Origin: Qipengyuania sp. ABI-127-1
GTDB taxonomy: Bacteria; Pseudomonadota; Alphaproteobacteria; Sphingomonadales; Sphingomonadaceae
DNA length: 64,000 nt
Assembly (NCBI GenBank): GCA_022953095.1
Contig: JALJCR010000001.1
Coordinates: 1,873,449 to 1,937,448 of the forward strand
Direction of reading: 5' to 3'
The translations under genes and the position numbers were made by a program. Positions 57,308 through 64,000 of this stretch are shown here, one piece after another. The notes under the pieces are model-generated. The model was not told where the DNA came from and made no database searches. It worked only from the letters and a program-made list of their open reading frames with translations. Within the stretch, counting starts at the first letter, position 1; the number at the start of each line of letters is the position of its first letter.

Positions 57308-60051
57308 CGACGATACCGCCCCGTGGCCGTAAAAGTATAGGTTCTGGTTGGGACGGGAACGAAGGTCTTGCCATCACCTGCGACTTTGCCCCCAATCCAG
57401 ATGGCAGCGTTATGGGCTGCATTTCGCCCGTCTAGGTTGAAGTTATACTCTCCCAAACTCAATGTCATTTCCCCCCGAACAACATATGATCCGTCCGTTG
57501 AGACTTGCATTGTGCCTTCCGTAATCGTCCCTGTGAAACGCCCCACCGTAAGGCCAGCTTCCGATGCTATGGTGGGGGTAAAACTCCAAGCCTTGTCTGG
57601 TAGCGCGAAGCTTTGAGGGCCATCAGCCATGTTCGAGTATGCTTGATCGGCAATGCCAGACATCACGCCCCCGTCATTAATGCTCTGCTGAATTTGGCTG
57701 CCGATATCGATGGCTTGCTCCAAACCGCCCGACTCCGATGGATCAACGGCGTAGTCAGAACCATTGCCGTTCCGAAAATGGTCATTGTAGGAACCTAGAT
57801 CAGATGGGGAGGATGTCTGCGTTTCCGAACTCCATTCGCCATCGCACTGCCAATCCGCTTTGCACATCCCTGTCGGATCGACGCCATTGATCGGATCGTT
57901 CCCGACATAGGCATAGAGGTTGAACTGGTCCTCATACCCAATCGGATCGGTCTGGAGGAACCGCCCCAGCGTGGGGGAGTAGATGCGGGCTTTGTAGTAA
58001 TACATGCCCAGCTCGGGGATCCACACCTGGCCGGTATAGCGGAACCGGCCCTTGGTGGCGATGTCGTCGCCCGAGGCAGTGTCGGGGATGCCGTATTCAT
58101 CATAGCTGTTGGTATGAAGCGGCACGCCCTGGTAGTTCGTCACCATCACGATCGAGCCGCGCGGATCGGCGTGGAGATAGCGCCGCGAGGCAGCGCTCAC
58201 CCCCGCGCCCTCATAGACGATCAGCGGATCGTCGGCCTCGGCGTTCGAGCCATGGACATAGCGCCGCAGCAAGGTGCCGGGATAGCTGTATTCGCCGATC
58301 AGCGCATTGCCATCATAGACGAAGCGCTGCGTGCCCAGGCTGCCCCCGCTGACTTGATGGAGCCGCCCGAGCGGATCGTAATGCAGCCGAACCTCGAGCG
58401 CGCCGGTATAGGATAGCGCGGCGCAATTGGTGTTGGCGCTGCCCTGAACGCGCCGCTCGACCAGGCGGTTCTCGACATCGTAGAGATAGACGCTGGCCCC
58501 GTCGGCGGTGAGATTGCCATTGGCATCGTAGCAGAAGCGCGCGCTCCCGGCGCCAGTATACTGGTTGAGCCCGTTGGTGGTGTAGGCGCGGGCCGTATCG
58601 ACATGGCCATCCCAGCTATAGGCGTCGTTCGACTGCGTCTCGCTGATGATCTGCGAGGCCGGATTGCGCGTGTAACTCCAACTGACATCGCGCGTGGAGC
58701 CGTGCAGATCGAGCGCGATCGAGCCGAGCCGACCGGCGCTGTCATAGGCCAGCGTCTTCGCATGGCTGCTGGCCTTCTGATAGGTCCAGGCCATTTGCGA
58801 CGGAAGACCGCGCGCATTGTAGCTCGCCACGCCCAGCACGGTTCCCTGCTGGCGCACATTGGTGACGCGGTCGAGGCCGTCATAGTCGAACGTCCAATAT
58901 TGCCCGTCCGGATGCGTCACGCGCGTGCGGTTGCCGTTTGCATCATATTGCGAGGACACGGTACGCGCCGTGCCATCGGTGTTCTGCGTCTCGGCAGTCA
59001 GCCGACCGAACCCGTCATAGCTATAGCTGACGCCGAGACCGCTCGCGCTGTCGAACCGGGCACTGGTCTGCAGCCCGCGCAGATCGTAGGTGTAATACAC
59101 ATTGCGCGTGTTCGCCGGTGCCAGGCGCGCGCGCGAGGGCACGACCTTGAGCGTCATCCGGTTGAGCGCGTCATACTGGTAGGTCAGCGTCGCCCCGTCG
59201 CGCTTTCTCAGCGAGGTGCGGTTGCCGTTGGCATCGTAGCCATATTGCTCGTAATCGCCGGTGTTGAGACTGCCCGCTGTGGCCAGCGCAGTGGCCGGTG
59301 TCGAGGGGTTGAAGGCGGAAGGGCGGGTCTTGGAAGGGAAGATCCACTTGGTCTGGCGGTCGTGCCCGTCATATTCGAGCTTGGCCCGGTTGCCATTGGC
59401 ATCGACGACATATTCGATCTTGCCATTGCGCGTGTAGCTATAGGTGACATCGGCGATCTCGATCGAAGTGCCCACCGCCTTGCGGACCTGTAGAACCTGT
59501 CCGGCGGCGTCGTAGATGTTTTTGGTGATCCGATCGCGGCCGTGCGCACCCTCCACTCCCAGCGTGCAGGCGCTGGCGGGGAGCGATCCATAAACCGCAG
59601 GGTTCATCCGCACCGCCGTGCATTCGAGCCGACCGACGGCATCGTAACTGTATTGCGTCAGGCCGACGACCGTTACGGTGGAGCCGTCCTTGCCGCTAAC
59701 CTTCTCGGTGAGCTTGCGGCTCAGCGCATCATAGCTCGTCTCGGTGATGGTATAGACAATGAATGCACTGCCCCAGGAAGCAGGCGCAATCGCCTCGCTC
59801 CTCCAGCTCGAAAGCTCGCCGCTCTCGACCTTGATCGGCCGCCCTGCCTGATCGTAAGTCGTGCGGGTGGCAAGATACTTGAGCGCCCCCGAACCATCCG
59901 GGTCAGGAGCAATCGTACCCGTCACCCGGCCCATAGCATCGTAACGCGTCGCCGAGGTGTAATCGGACGGCACGGCCTGGGCGGCCACTTGCTGCGACAT
60001 CGAAACCGCAGCCAAAGCCCCGAGCGCAAGCACGGAAAAGCGCCTCATCAT
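57304..60051 (-). CDS. RHS/YD-repeat protein with toxin-like C-terminal tip
   Basis: The protein has 915 residues. A signal peptide ([20 protein letters not shown], ending AAQA) is present. Many YD repeats follow ([34 protein letters not shown]), then the RHS core ([20 protein letters not shown]) ending [11 protein letters not shown] near residue 726. A variable tip of about 190 residues follows with no matching copy elsewhere in the window. The tip ends [16 protein letters not shown]…[20 protein letters not shown]; it is beta-rich and I do not recognise it. I chose the ATG at 60051, with GGGAGG 6 nt upstream. The preceding RHS gene ends 12 nt upstream, and the gene overlaps a lipoprotein gene at its end. 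Confidence 0.88.
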   Translation of the reverse strand: MMRRFSVLALGALAAVSMSQQVAAQAVPSDYTSATRYDAMGRVTGTIAPDPDGSGALKYLATRTTYDQAGRPIKVESGELSSWRSEAIAPASWGSAFIVYTITETSYDALSRKLTEKVSGKDGSTVTVVGLTQYSYDAVGRLECTAVRMNPAVYGSLPASACTLGVEGAHGRDRITKNIYDAAGQVLQVRKAVGTSIEIADVTYSYTRNGKIEYVVDANGNRAKLEYDGHDRQTKWIFPSKTRPSAFNPSTPATALATAGSLNTGDYEQYGYDANGNRTSLRKRDGATLTYQYDALNRMTLKVVPSRARLAPANTRNVYYTYDLRGLQTSARFDSASGLGVSYSYDGFGRLTAETQNTDGTARTVSSQYDANGNRTRVTHPDGQYWTFDYDGLDRVTNVRQQGTVLGVASYNARGLPSQMAWTYQKASSHAKTLAYDSAGRLGSIALDLHGSTRDVSWSYTRNPASQIISETQSNDAYSWDGHVDTARAYTTNGLNQYTGAGSARFCYDANGNLTADGASVYLYDVENRLVERRVQGSANTNCAALSYTGALEVRLHYDPLGRLHQVSGGSLGTQRFVYDGNALIGEYSYPGTLLRRYVHGSNAEADDPLIVYEGAGVSAASRRYLHADPRGSIVMVTNYQGVPLHTNSYDEYGIPDTASGDDIATKGRFRYTGQVWIPELGMYYYKARIYSPTLGRFLQTDPIGYEDQFNLYAYVGNDPINGVDPTGMCKADWQCDGEWSSETQTSSPSDLGSYNDHFRNGNGSDYAVDPSESGGLEQAIDIGSQIQQSINDGGVMSGIADQAYSNMADGPQSFALPDKAWSFTPTIASEAGLTVGRFTGTITEGTMQVSTDGSYVVRGEMTLSLGEYNFNLDGRNAAHNAAIWIGGKVAGDGKTFVPVPTRTYTFTATGRYRR
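57903..58718 (-). repeat. 816-bp RHS core repeat, copy 2 (in the intact RHS gene)
   Basis: This is the copy of 55757–56572 within the complete RHS gene. Sequence on both sides diverges abruptly: YD repeats on the 5' side and a different toxin tip on the 3' side. Confidence 0.93.
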
Positions 60052-60062
60052 CACACCCTCCC

Positions 60063-62057
60063 TCACTGACAGCTAGCCAGACCAGCCCTCGGCCCAGTCT
60101 CACTGATCTTGCGGCCCATCGCGTCGTATCCGTAGCATGTGCGAAGCGTCTCACCTGCCGCAGTGATGGTAATTCCCTTCACGAGAAGAGATTCTCCCGT
60201 ACCAGCAGCGCCGTACTCGTAAGTCGTGGTCCGTACCGGGGCGCCCCCGTCGCAGCTCGCCGCAGGGCTCACACCTGGAAGAGTCTGGCATTGTGTTTCG
60301 GAGACCTTTGTCCAGATAGGATTCTCCGACCGTACGAGCGAACCAGATGTGTTTCTTGTCCAGACATAGCGCTGAGTCCAACTGATGAGCTTTAGCGGAC
60401 GCGCACCCCCTGCAGACGGAGCAGGCAACATCTCAGACACCATCCCCCCATGCCCCGATGCATAAGTGCGTTCGGTAAGGTTGCCATTCGCATCGGTGCT
60501 GGTGAGCGGCTTCGTGCAACTTGCCGGGTTGGAACAATCATACGTCGCCGACCGGACGATATCGGCAAGCGCCGAACCCACCTTTCCTACTTGGCGCGCC
60601 TCCGTCACGTTTTGTGAACCGTCATATTTGAAAAATGTCTGAATACCCTTGGGATCGGTGACATCTACTGTCGGCACTACGGCACATCTGTCCTGATACT
60701 GCGGCGGAAGCCCGGTCTCGACTACTGGATCGCAATAATTAAAAGTCGTTTTGCGACCGAGCGGATCGATAATCTCGACGGGACCTGGCGTGGTTTGCCA
60801 AACCCAGTATTCCCACGGATCAGGCAAGGGATTGGTGCATGGAAACTCGTGCGGGGCACACGTTTCACCTTGTCTGCTTCCCGGAAGAACTGGATGATCG
60901 TAATTGATTATCGTCTTTGCCCCCGAATTATTAGTATAACTACCGCCAATTATAGTTGCTATAGGGCGAGAATTCGTCGTGGGCGTCAAATTATACGAAT
61001 ATGTATAAGCACTCCCGTCAGAAAAATTTTGCCGGGTTATAATTTCTTGCGGTGAGCCCTCTTCGTCATCGCGCCAACTTATCGTATTGGTGAGCCAAGC
61101 GCTGTCATCGCCTGGATTGACATATCCCATCTGAGAACCGGAGTATGTGAAACTCCATTGGCCGCCGGCGGCGTCAGTCATCGTTGCGAGACGCGACCGG
61201 GTGGTGGAAGCGTAAGAATAGGTCGAGGTTGGAACGCCCGCAGGGCAGATATTTGCAACCGGCGGCGTATTTGTGCGTGTATTAACAAGGCAGGCTTTCG
61301 TGACCCGGTTACCCGTACCTTCGAGTATCAGGGTGAATCCCCGTGAAGATACGACGCGTGTCAAGCGCGCACCATTATGACTGCCCCCTCCGCTCGCGAC
61401 ATAGCTAAAGTCAAGGTGTGTACCATCCGGTCTGACCAGCGATGAAACGAATGCACAGCGCCGGTATCCGAAGCTGGAGCAGTCACCTGATCCGATCGGG
61501 CGAAAGTTGATGATCGTGCCATCTGCATCTCGCAATGTGTATAGTGCGGAAGCCGACGCGCGGTCGCCTGTAAGATTTAGCTTCGCGTCCGGCCCTGATC
61601 CAGCATATCTATATCCGACGCTCTGCGCCTTACTGTCGAATGTCACCGAGCGCCCGCCGATGTGGATATTGATGCGATAATCCACTCCAGACGTTGTTCC
61701 ACCGGCATCTAGATTCACACGAGACTCTACCATCCAGATGTCGAAATTGTGAGAAAAGTTGCCAAATGGATTAGCATGCCCAGCTGCGTAGTCCGGCATA
61801 ATTCGCTCTAGGCTAAAGGCGTTGCCTCCTTCACCCGCGCTGAGATCGACGTGCCGGTAAATATACCGACCCGTTCGCATATCCACCCCGCCCGGTGAGC
61901 TGATAAATTCTTCCGCCGGTATTATCTGAAGTTCTTGTGCAAAGAGGTGTTCACCTGGAACTATGCTGAAAGCAACGACTATCGCTACTAGTGCGTTGCA
62001 AACACGCGCCTCCACAGAGCCAATGAGCCCGTCAATTTTGGCTGTAACATTTCTCAT
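60063..62057 (-). CDS. RHS/YD-repeat protein, N-terminal half of the split system
   Basis: This 664-residue protein has a signal peptide (about residues 1–39, with the hydrophobic stretch [20 protein letters not shown]). The N-terminal region is a wall-attached YD-repeat precursor like the start of other RHS/Tc-type proteins ([20 protein letters not shown]). YD repeats follow ([24 protein letters not shown]). It has no RHS core and no tip; it ends [20 protein letters not shown]. The next gene starts 12 nt downstream and continues the repeat series with its own signal peptide. The two halves of one long RHS protein thus appear as two secreted proteins. The ATG at 62057 is chosen because it gives the best signal peptide. 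Confidence 0.8.
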   Translation of the reverse strand: MRNVTAKIDGLIGSVEARVCNALVAIVVAFSIVPGEHLFAQELQIIPAEEFISSPGGVDMRTGRYIYRHVDLSAGEGGNAFSLERIMPDYAAGHANPFGNFSHNFDIWMVESRVNLDAGGTTSGVDYRINIHIGGRSVTFDSKAQSVGYRYAGSGPDAKLNLTGDRASASALYTLRDADGTIINFRPIGSGDCSSFGYRRCAFVSSLVRPDGTHLDFSYVASGGGSHNGARLTRVVSSRGFTLILEGTGNRVTKACLVNTRTNTPPVANICPAGVPTSTYSYASTTRSRLATMTDAAGGQWSFTYSGSQMGYVNPGDDSAWLTNTISWRDDEEGSPQEIITRQNFSDGSAYTYSYNLTPTTNSRPIATIIGGSYTNNSGAKTIINYDHPVLPGSRQGETCAPHEFPCTNPLPDPWEYWVWQTTPGPVEIIDPLGRKTTFNYCDPVVETGLPPQYQDRCAVVPTVDVTDPKGIQTFFKYDGSQNVTEARQVGKVGSALADIVRSATYDCSNPASCTKPLTSTDANGNLTERTYASGHGGMVSEMLPAPSAGGARPLKLISWTQRYVWTRNTSGSLVRSENPIWTKVSETQCQTLPGVSPAASCDGGAPVRTTTYEYGAAGTGESLLVKGITITAAGETLRTCYGYDAMGRKISETGPRAGLASCQ

Positions 62058-62210
62058 TTCACGGCCTTTGGTAACTTTGAGGAGCCCAACCATCATGTGA
62101 TTTAAATCGGCGCAGGTATGCTTGTGGGCTCGAAGGTCTTCTTGTGGAGCAGAGGCCAGACAGGCTGACCCGAAACACAACGTTCGCCGGTGTAAAGCGA
62201 TTGTCGGCGA

Positions 62211-62804
62211 TCAAAAGAATGGCCCCCCACCGCAAGAACCTGTCAACACGCTCAACTGGCCACTGTCGGTCCCTCCTTTTCCGTCACTTACGACATAAGT
62301 GAAGGTGGTACTGCCAAACTGGCTGTCGCCGACCACGCTTACTGAACTCGCGTTGGCGATAGATGCATCGGCATTGCCACCCGAGGTGCGAGTTATCGAC
62401 AATAGACTCAGTGAATCCCCATCGGGATCGCTGTCGTTTACGGTGAGATTGGCTATCCCAGTGCCGGTACATGTAACGCTCGCAAAATCATCAGCAGCGA
62501 CGGGCGGATTGTTCGCAGGAGGAGGAGGAGGAGGTGGTGGTGATGGTGGTGGTGGTGGTGGGGATGTTGAGCCCCCTGCACAGGCCGGAATCGCCCGGTT
62601 ACTCCGGGCGTCGTAACTCGTTCTGTTCCCCGCAGCATCATAGCAGATTGCATGCGCATCGCCATCATTCGCGCCACCAGTGGTTACAACCGAAATCAGC
62701 CGACCTAGTGCGTCGTAGTCGTAAACCTCAGTGCTCGATTGCGCTGAGGCAACATCTGCGCAGGCGATGGCAGCGAGAGACACACTCAGATATAGTTGCT
62801 TCAC
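62211..62804 (-). CDS. Small exported YD-repeat protein with polyproline linker and cadherin-like domain
   Basis: This roughly 197-residue protein has a signal peptide (VKQLYLSVSLAAIACADVASAQ). Two YD-type repeats follow (YDYDALGRLISVVTTG, CYDAAGNRTSYDARSN), then a run of about 16 prolines. A compact domain beginning NNPPVAADDFASV and ending FTYVVSDGKGGTDSGQLSVL follows, with the usual pattern of a cadherin- or Ig-like adhesion repeat (PF17963 type). The start is uncertain: the GTG at 62804 gives a signal peptide directly, while ATGs at 62852 and 62849 add 16 residues. It lies upstream of the RHS pair. Confidence 0.75.
   Translation of the reverse strand: MKQLYLSVSLAAIACADVASAQSSTEVYDYDALGRLISVVTTGGANDGDAHAICYDAAGNRTSYDARSNRAIPACAGGSTSPPPPPPSPPPPPPPPANNPPVAADDFASVTCTGTGIANLTVNDSDPDGDSLSLLSITRTSGGNADASIANASSVSVVGDSQFGSTTFTYVVSDGKGGTDSGQLSVLTGSCGGGPFF
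62518..62570 (+). repeat. GGA/GGT low-complexity tract encoding polyproline
   Basis: GGN triplets repeat about 17 times; on the coding (minus) strand they give the proline run in the small YD-repeat protein. Such tracts can slip during replication. Confidence 0.85.
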
Positions 62805-63108
62805 GATGCCGCGCCCCTGTCCGATACTTCTAAACGGGGAGTATTTCATCACTTATAGGGCGTGTCCAGTCACTTATAACAATATTGCGGTCAATATTTT
62901 GACTGAGACAGGCAAATTAGCCACCTGGAAACTTCGGCTCGCCCCCCCCCCCCCTTTGAAGTGATGAGCTGAGCCAATGAGCATTGCTTAAGAGAAGTTA
63001 ACCGGACTCCACGCTGCGTCCGGTGTGCTCGAAGATTCCCAATCGCGCGGGCGTGATCCGGTTGCTGGGCCGGGCCGTTCAATGAGGGACAGACCGACTA
63101 CACAAGTT
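62805..63108. other. Non-coding gap with C13 tract and repeat copy B
   Basis: Between the small YD-repeat protein and the membrane immunity candidate there is no convincing gene. The gap contains a run of 13 cytosines (62942–62954) and the second copy of the direct repeat (63012–63089). Confidence 0.6.
63012..63089 (+). repeat. Imperfect direct repeat, copy B
   Basis: The counterpart of 54780–54858, same orientation. It lies 19 nt beyond the stop of the small membrane protein that follows the right-hand RHS tip, the same position relative to an immunity gene as copy A. Confidence 0.75.
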
Positions 63109-63414
63109 CTAGCGGAGGCGAAAATAGAGTGACACGACCCCTATAATCACGATCTGTATCCAGAAATTCACGTCCAGAGGAGACAGAAATATCGCAATTG
63201 GAGCTAAGGCTGACAAAGCATAAAAAGCAGTTAGCGCTCTTGCGGTGTTTTCATTCTTCCGAACATTCGGGAATACCCAAACCACGACGACCGAGAACAG
63301 GCAGAAATACAGTGGGAGGACTAGATTTCTAGTTTTGCTCGCGTCGATGTAGTCGGCGAGCCACAGGAAAGAAAATGCGAAGGCACCAATAAGGGCAAAA
63401 CGGAAAAAGTTCAT
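63109..63414 (-). CDS. Small membrane protein, candidate immunity protein
   Basis: This 101-residue protein is mostly hydrophobic, with three or four predicted helices (FRFALIGAFAFSFLWLADY, LVLPLYFCLFSVVVVWVF, ALTAFYALSALAPIAIFL, FWIQIVIIGVVSLYF). It is encoded 18 nt downstream of the end of the RHS gene that leaves the window and on the same strand, the usual place for an immunity gene. A membrane-located antidote suggests a toxin that attacks the membrane. No family was recognised. Confidence 0.65.
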   Translation of the reverse strand: MNFFRFALIGAFAFSFLWLADYIDASKTRNLVLPLYFCLFSVVVVWVFPNVRKNENTARALTAFYALSALAPIAIFLSPLDVNFWIQIVIIGVVSLYFRLR

Positions 63415-63432
63415 ACGACCCTCTAATAAAAC

Positions 63433-64000
63433 CTAATTGAGTCCGCAGCTTTCTTCCGTAACCAAGCCATAAAGGCCTCCGCCGATTCCCCCGGCCGCAG
63501 CTACCCACGGATTCCTTCTAGCTAGGCTAAGCCCCCTCTTCAGGCCAATTCTGCCAGCGGACCGCCAGTCTCGCTTCACACTCGGCCCCCTCTTCGCAGC
63601 CTCGTCTGGGGTTTCGAATAGACGATCAAGCGGGTCAGTGCGCGCTTGTGCGTCCGCAATAGAAGACGGCAACAAGGATGTCAGTCCGGTGCCGCTCAAT
63701 GCTCCCCAGCCCACCGAACCAGCACATTCCCAGAAGTCGAACTCTGAATCCTCATCGCTCTCATCATTTTCCGGCGATGAACTTACTCCTTCGTTTCCTT
63801 CGCCTCCAATATATTGAGGCTTGGGGTGAAAGAGCATCACTATACAAAGACCGTCCGTTGGCTCACACCCGCTATGACCACGACGAAGCGACAAATTCAC
63901 TCGCGGTCGATCTCCGCAAACTCTAATGGCGTCTTCCGGTAGAGGTTCACCCTCGATGATCTCTATAGGTGTGCAAGTTCTCAACCCACTGGGATCGATC
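63433..64000 (-). CDS. RHS protein C-terminal end with toxin tip (partial, continues beyond window)
   Basis: The frame is open to the right edge. Reading from the edge it gives IDPSGLRTCTPIEI, the end-of-core motif of RHS proteins (…NDPxxxxDPSGL), so the body of the gene lies outside. The internal TTG at 63984 is therefore not a real start. The tip is about 184 residues, with an acidic stretch (ENDESDEDSEFDF), a basic section (KRDWRSAGRIGLKRGLSLAR) and a glycine-rich hydrophobic end (VAAAGGIGGGLYGLV) just before the stop. That end suggests membrane insertion, matching the small membrane immunity candidate downstream. Confidence 0.75.
   Translation of the reverse strand, partial: IDPSGLRTCTPIEIIEGEPLPEDAIRVCGDRPRVNLSLRRGHSGCEPTDGLCIVMLFHPKPQYIGGEGNEGVSSSPENDESDEDSEFDFWECAGSVGWGALSGTGLTSLLPSSIADAQARTDPLDRLFETPDEAAKRGPSVKRDWRSAGRIGLKRGLSLARRNPWVAAAGGIGGGLYGLVTEESCGLN

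Noticed and set aside
57304..57876. Colicin M-like lipid II-degrading toxin in the RHS tip
   Set aside because: The context and the beta-rich end fit loosely, but the catalytic D-x-Y-D pattern is absent (GEYN instead), so I do not call it.
62518..62570. Tandem triplets as a CRISPR or minisatellite
   Set aside because: It is a plain GGN run coding a polyproline linker within a gene; there are no spacers.

Overview
The window is high-GC chromosomal DNA from an alphaproteobacterium, most likely Sphingomonadales, probably Erythrobacteraceae. Four things point there: the gene order divL–tsaE–amgK–murU–addB–addA–trxA, a DivL-type atypical kinase with tyrosine in its H-box, several TonB-dependent receptors and a NodT-type efflux channel. 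The species call is inference; the gene calls come from reading the translations.

Layout. 0–2.5 kb (minus strand): branched-chain 2-oxoacid dehydrogenase genes (start of E2, then E1-beta and E1-alpha). 2.5–3.7 kb: thyA and tRNA-Pro(CGG). 3.8–9.5 kb (minus): an AraC-type regulator, a TonB receptor and two alpha/beta hydrolases, probably an ester uptake and hydrolysis cluster. 9.5–14.4 kb (minus): tetR–MFS–HlyD–outer-membrane channel, a tripartite drug efflux operon behind a perfect 18-bp palindromic operator. 14.6–16.7 kb: an entericidin-like lipoprotein and a second TonB receptor. 16.8–21.4 kb (plus): acetyl-CoA synthetase, a CHASE3–GGDEF diguanylate cyclase, a low-Mr phosphatase and a fructosamine-kinase-like protein. 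21.4–31.3 kb: recG, a REP-like hairpin, sdhE, mfd, an EAL protein, nadK, tRNA-Asn(GTT), a TauE/SafE permease and a GNAT acetyltransferase. 31.3–37 kb: secA, a small exported protein, argJ, an inositol-monophosphatase-family gene and trxA. 37–48 kb (minus): addA, addB, murU, amgK, tsaE and divL, with overlapping ends. 48–54.6 kb: ahcY, a peroxiredoxin, a gene-poor stretch, a short LuxR-type HTH protein, folE, a phospholipase D family protein, a hemerythrin protein and a zincin-like metallopeptidase.

54.7–64 kb is the accessory part. It is an RHS/YD-repeat polymorphic-toxin island whose RHS and immunity genes are all on the minus strand. It has three different C-terminal toxin tips, each followed by a different small candidate immunity gene. 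One RHS protein runs off the right edge and is followed by a small membrane protein. One RHS system is split into two separately exported proteins and is followed by an overlapping lipoprotein. One orphan tip carries an 816-bp copy of the RHS core (about 98% identical by eye) and is followed by an Imm33-like gene. A truncated MobF relaxase tail lies between two of the modules, and a diverged direct repeat lies just downstream of two of the three immunity genes. This looks like a locus that swaps toxin/immunity cassettes by recombination, next to remnants of a mobile element.
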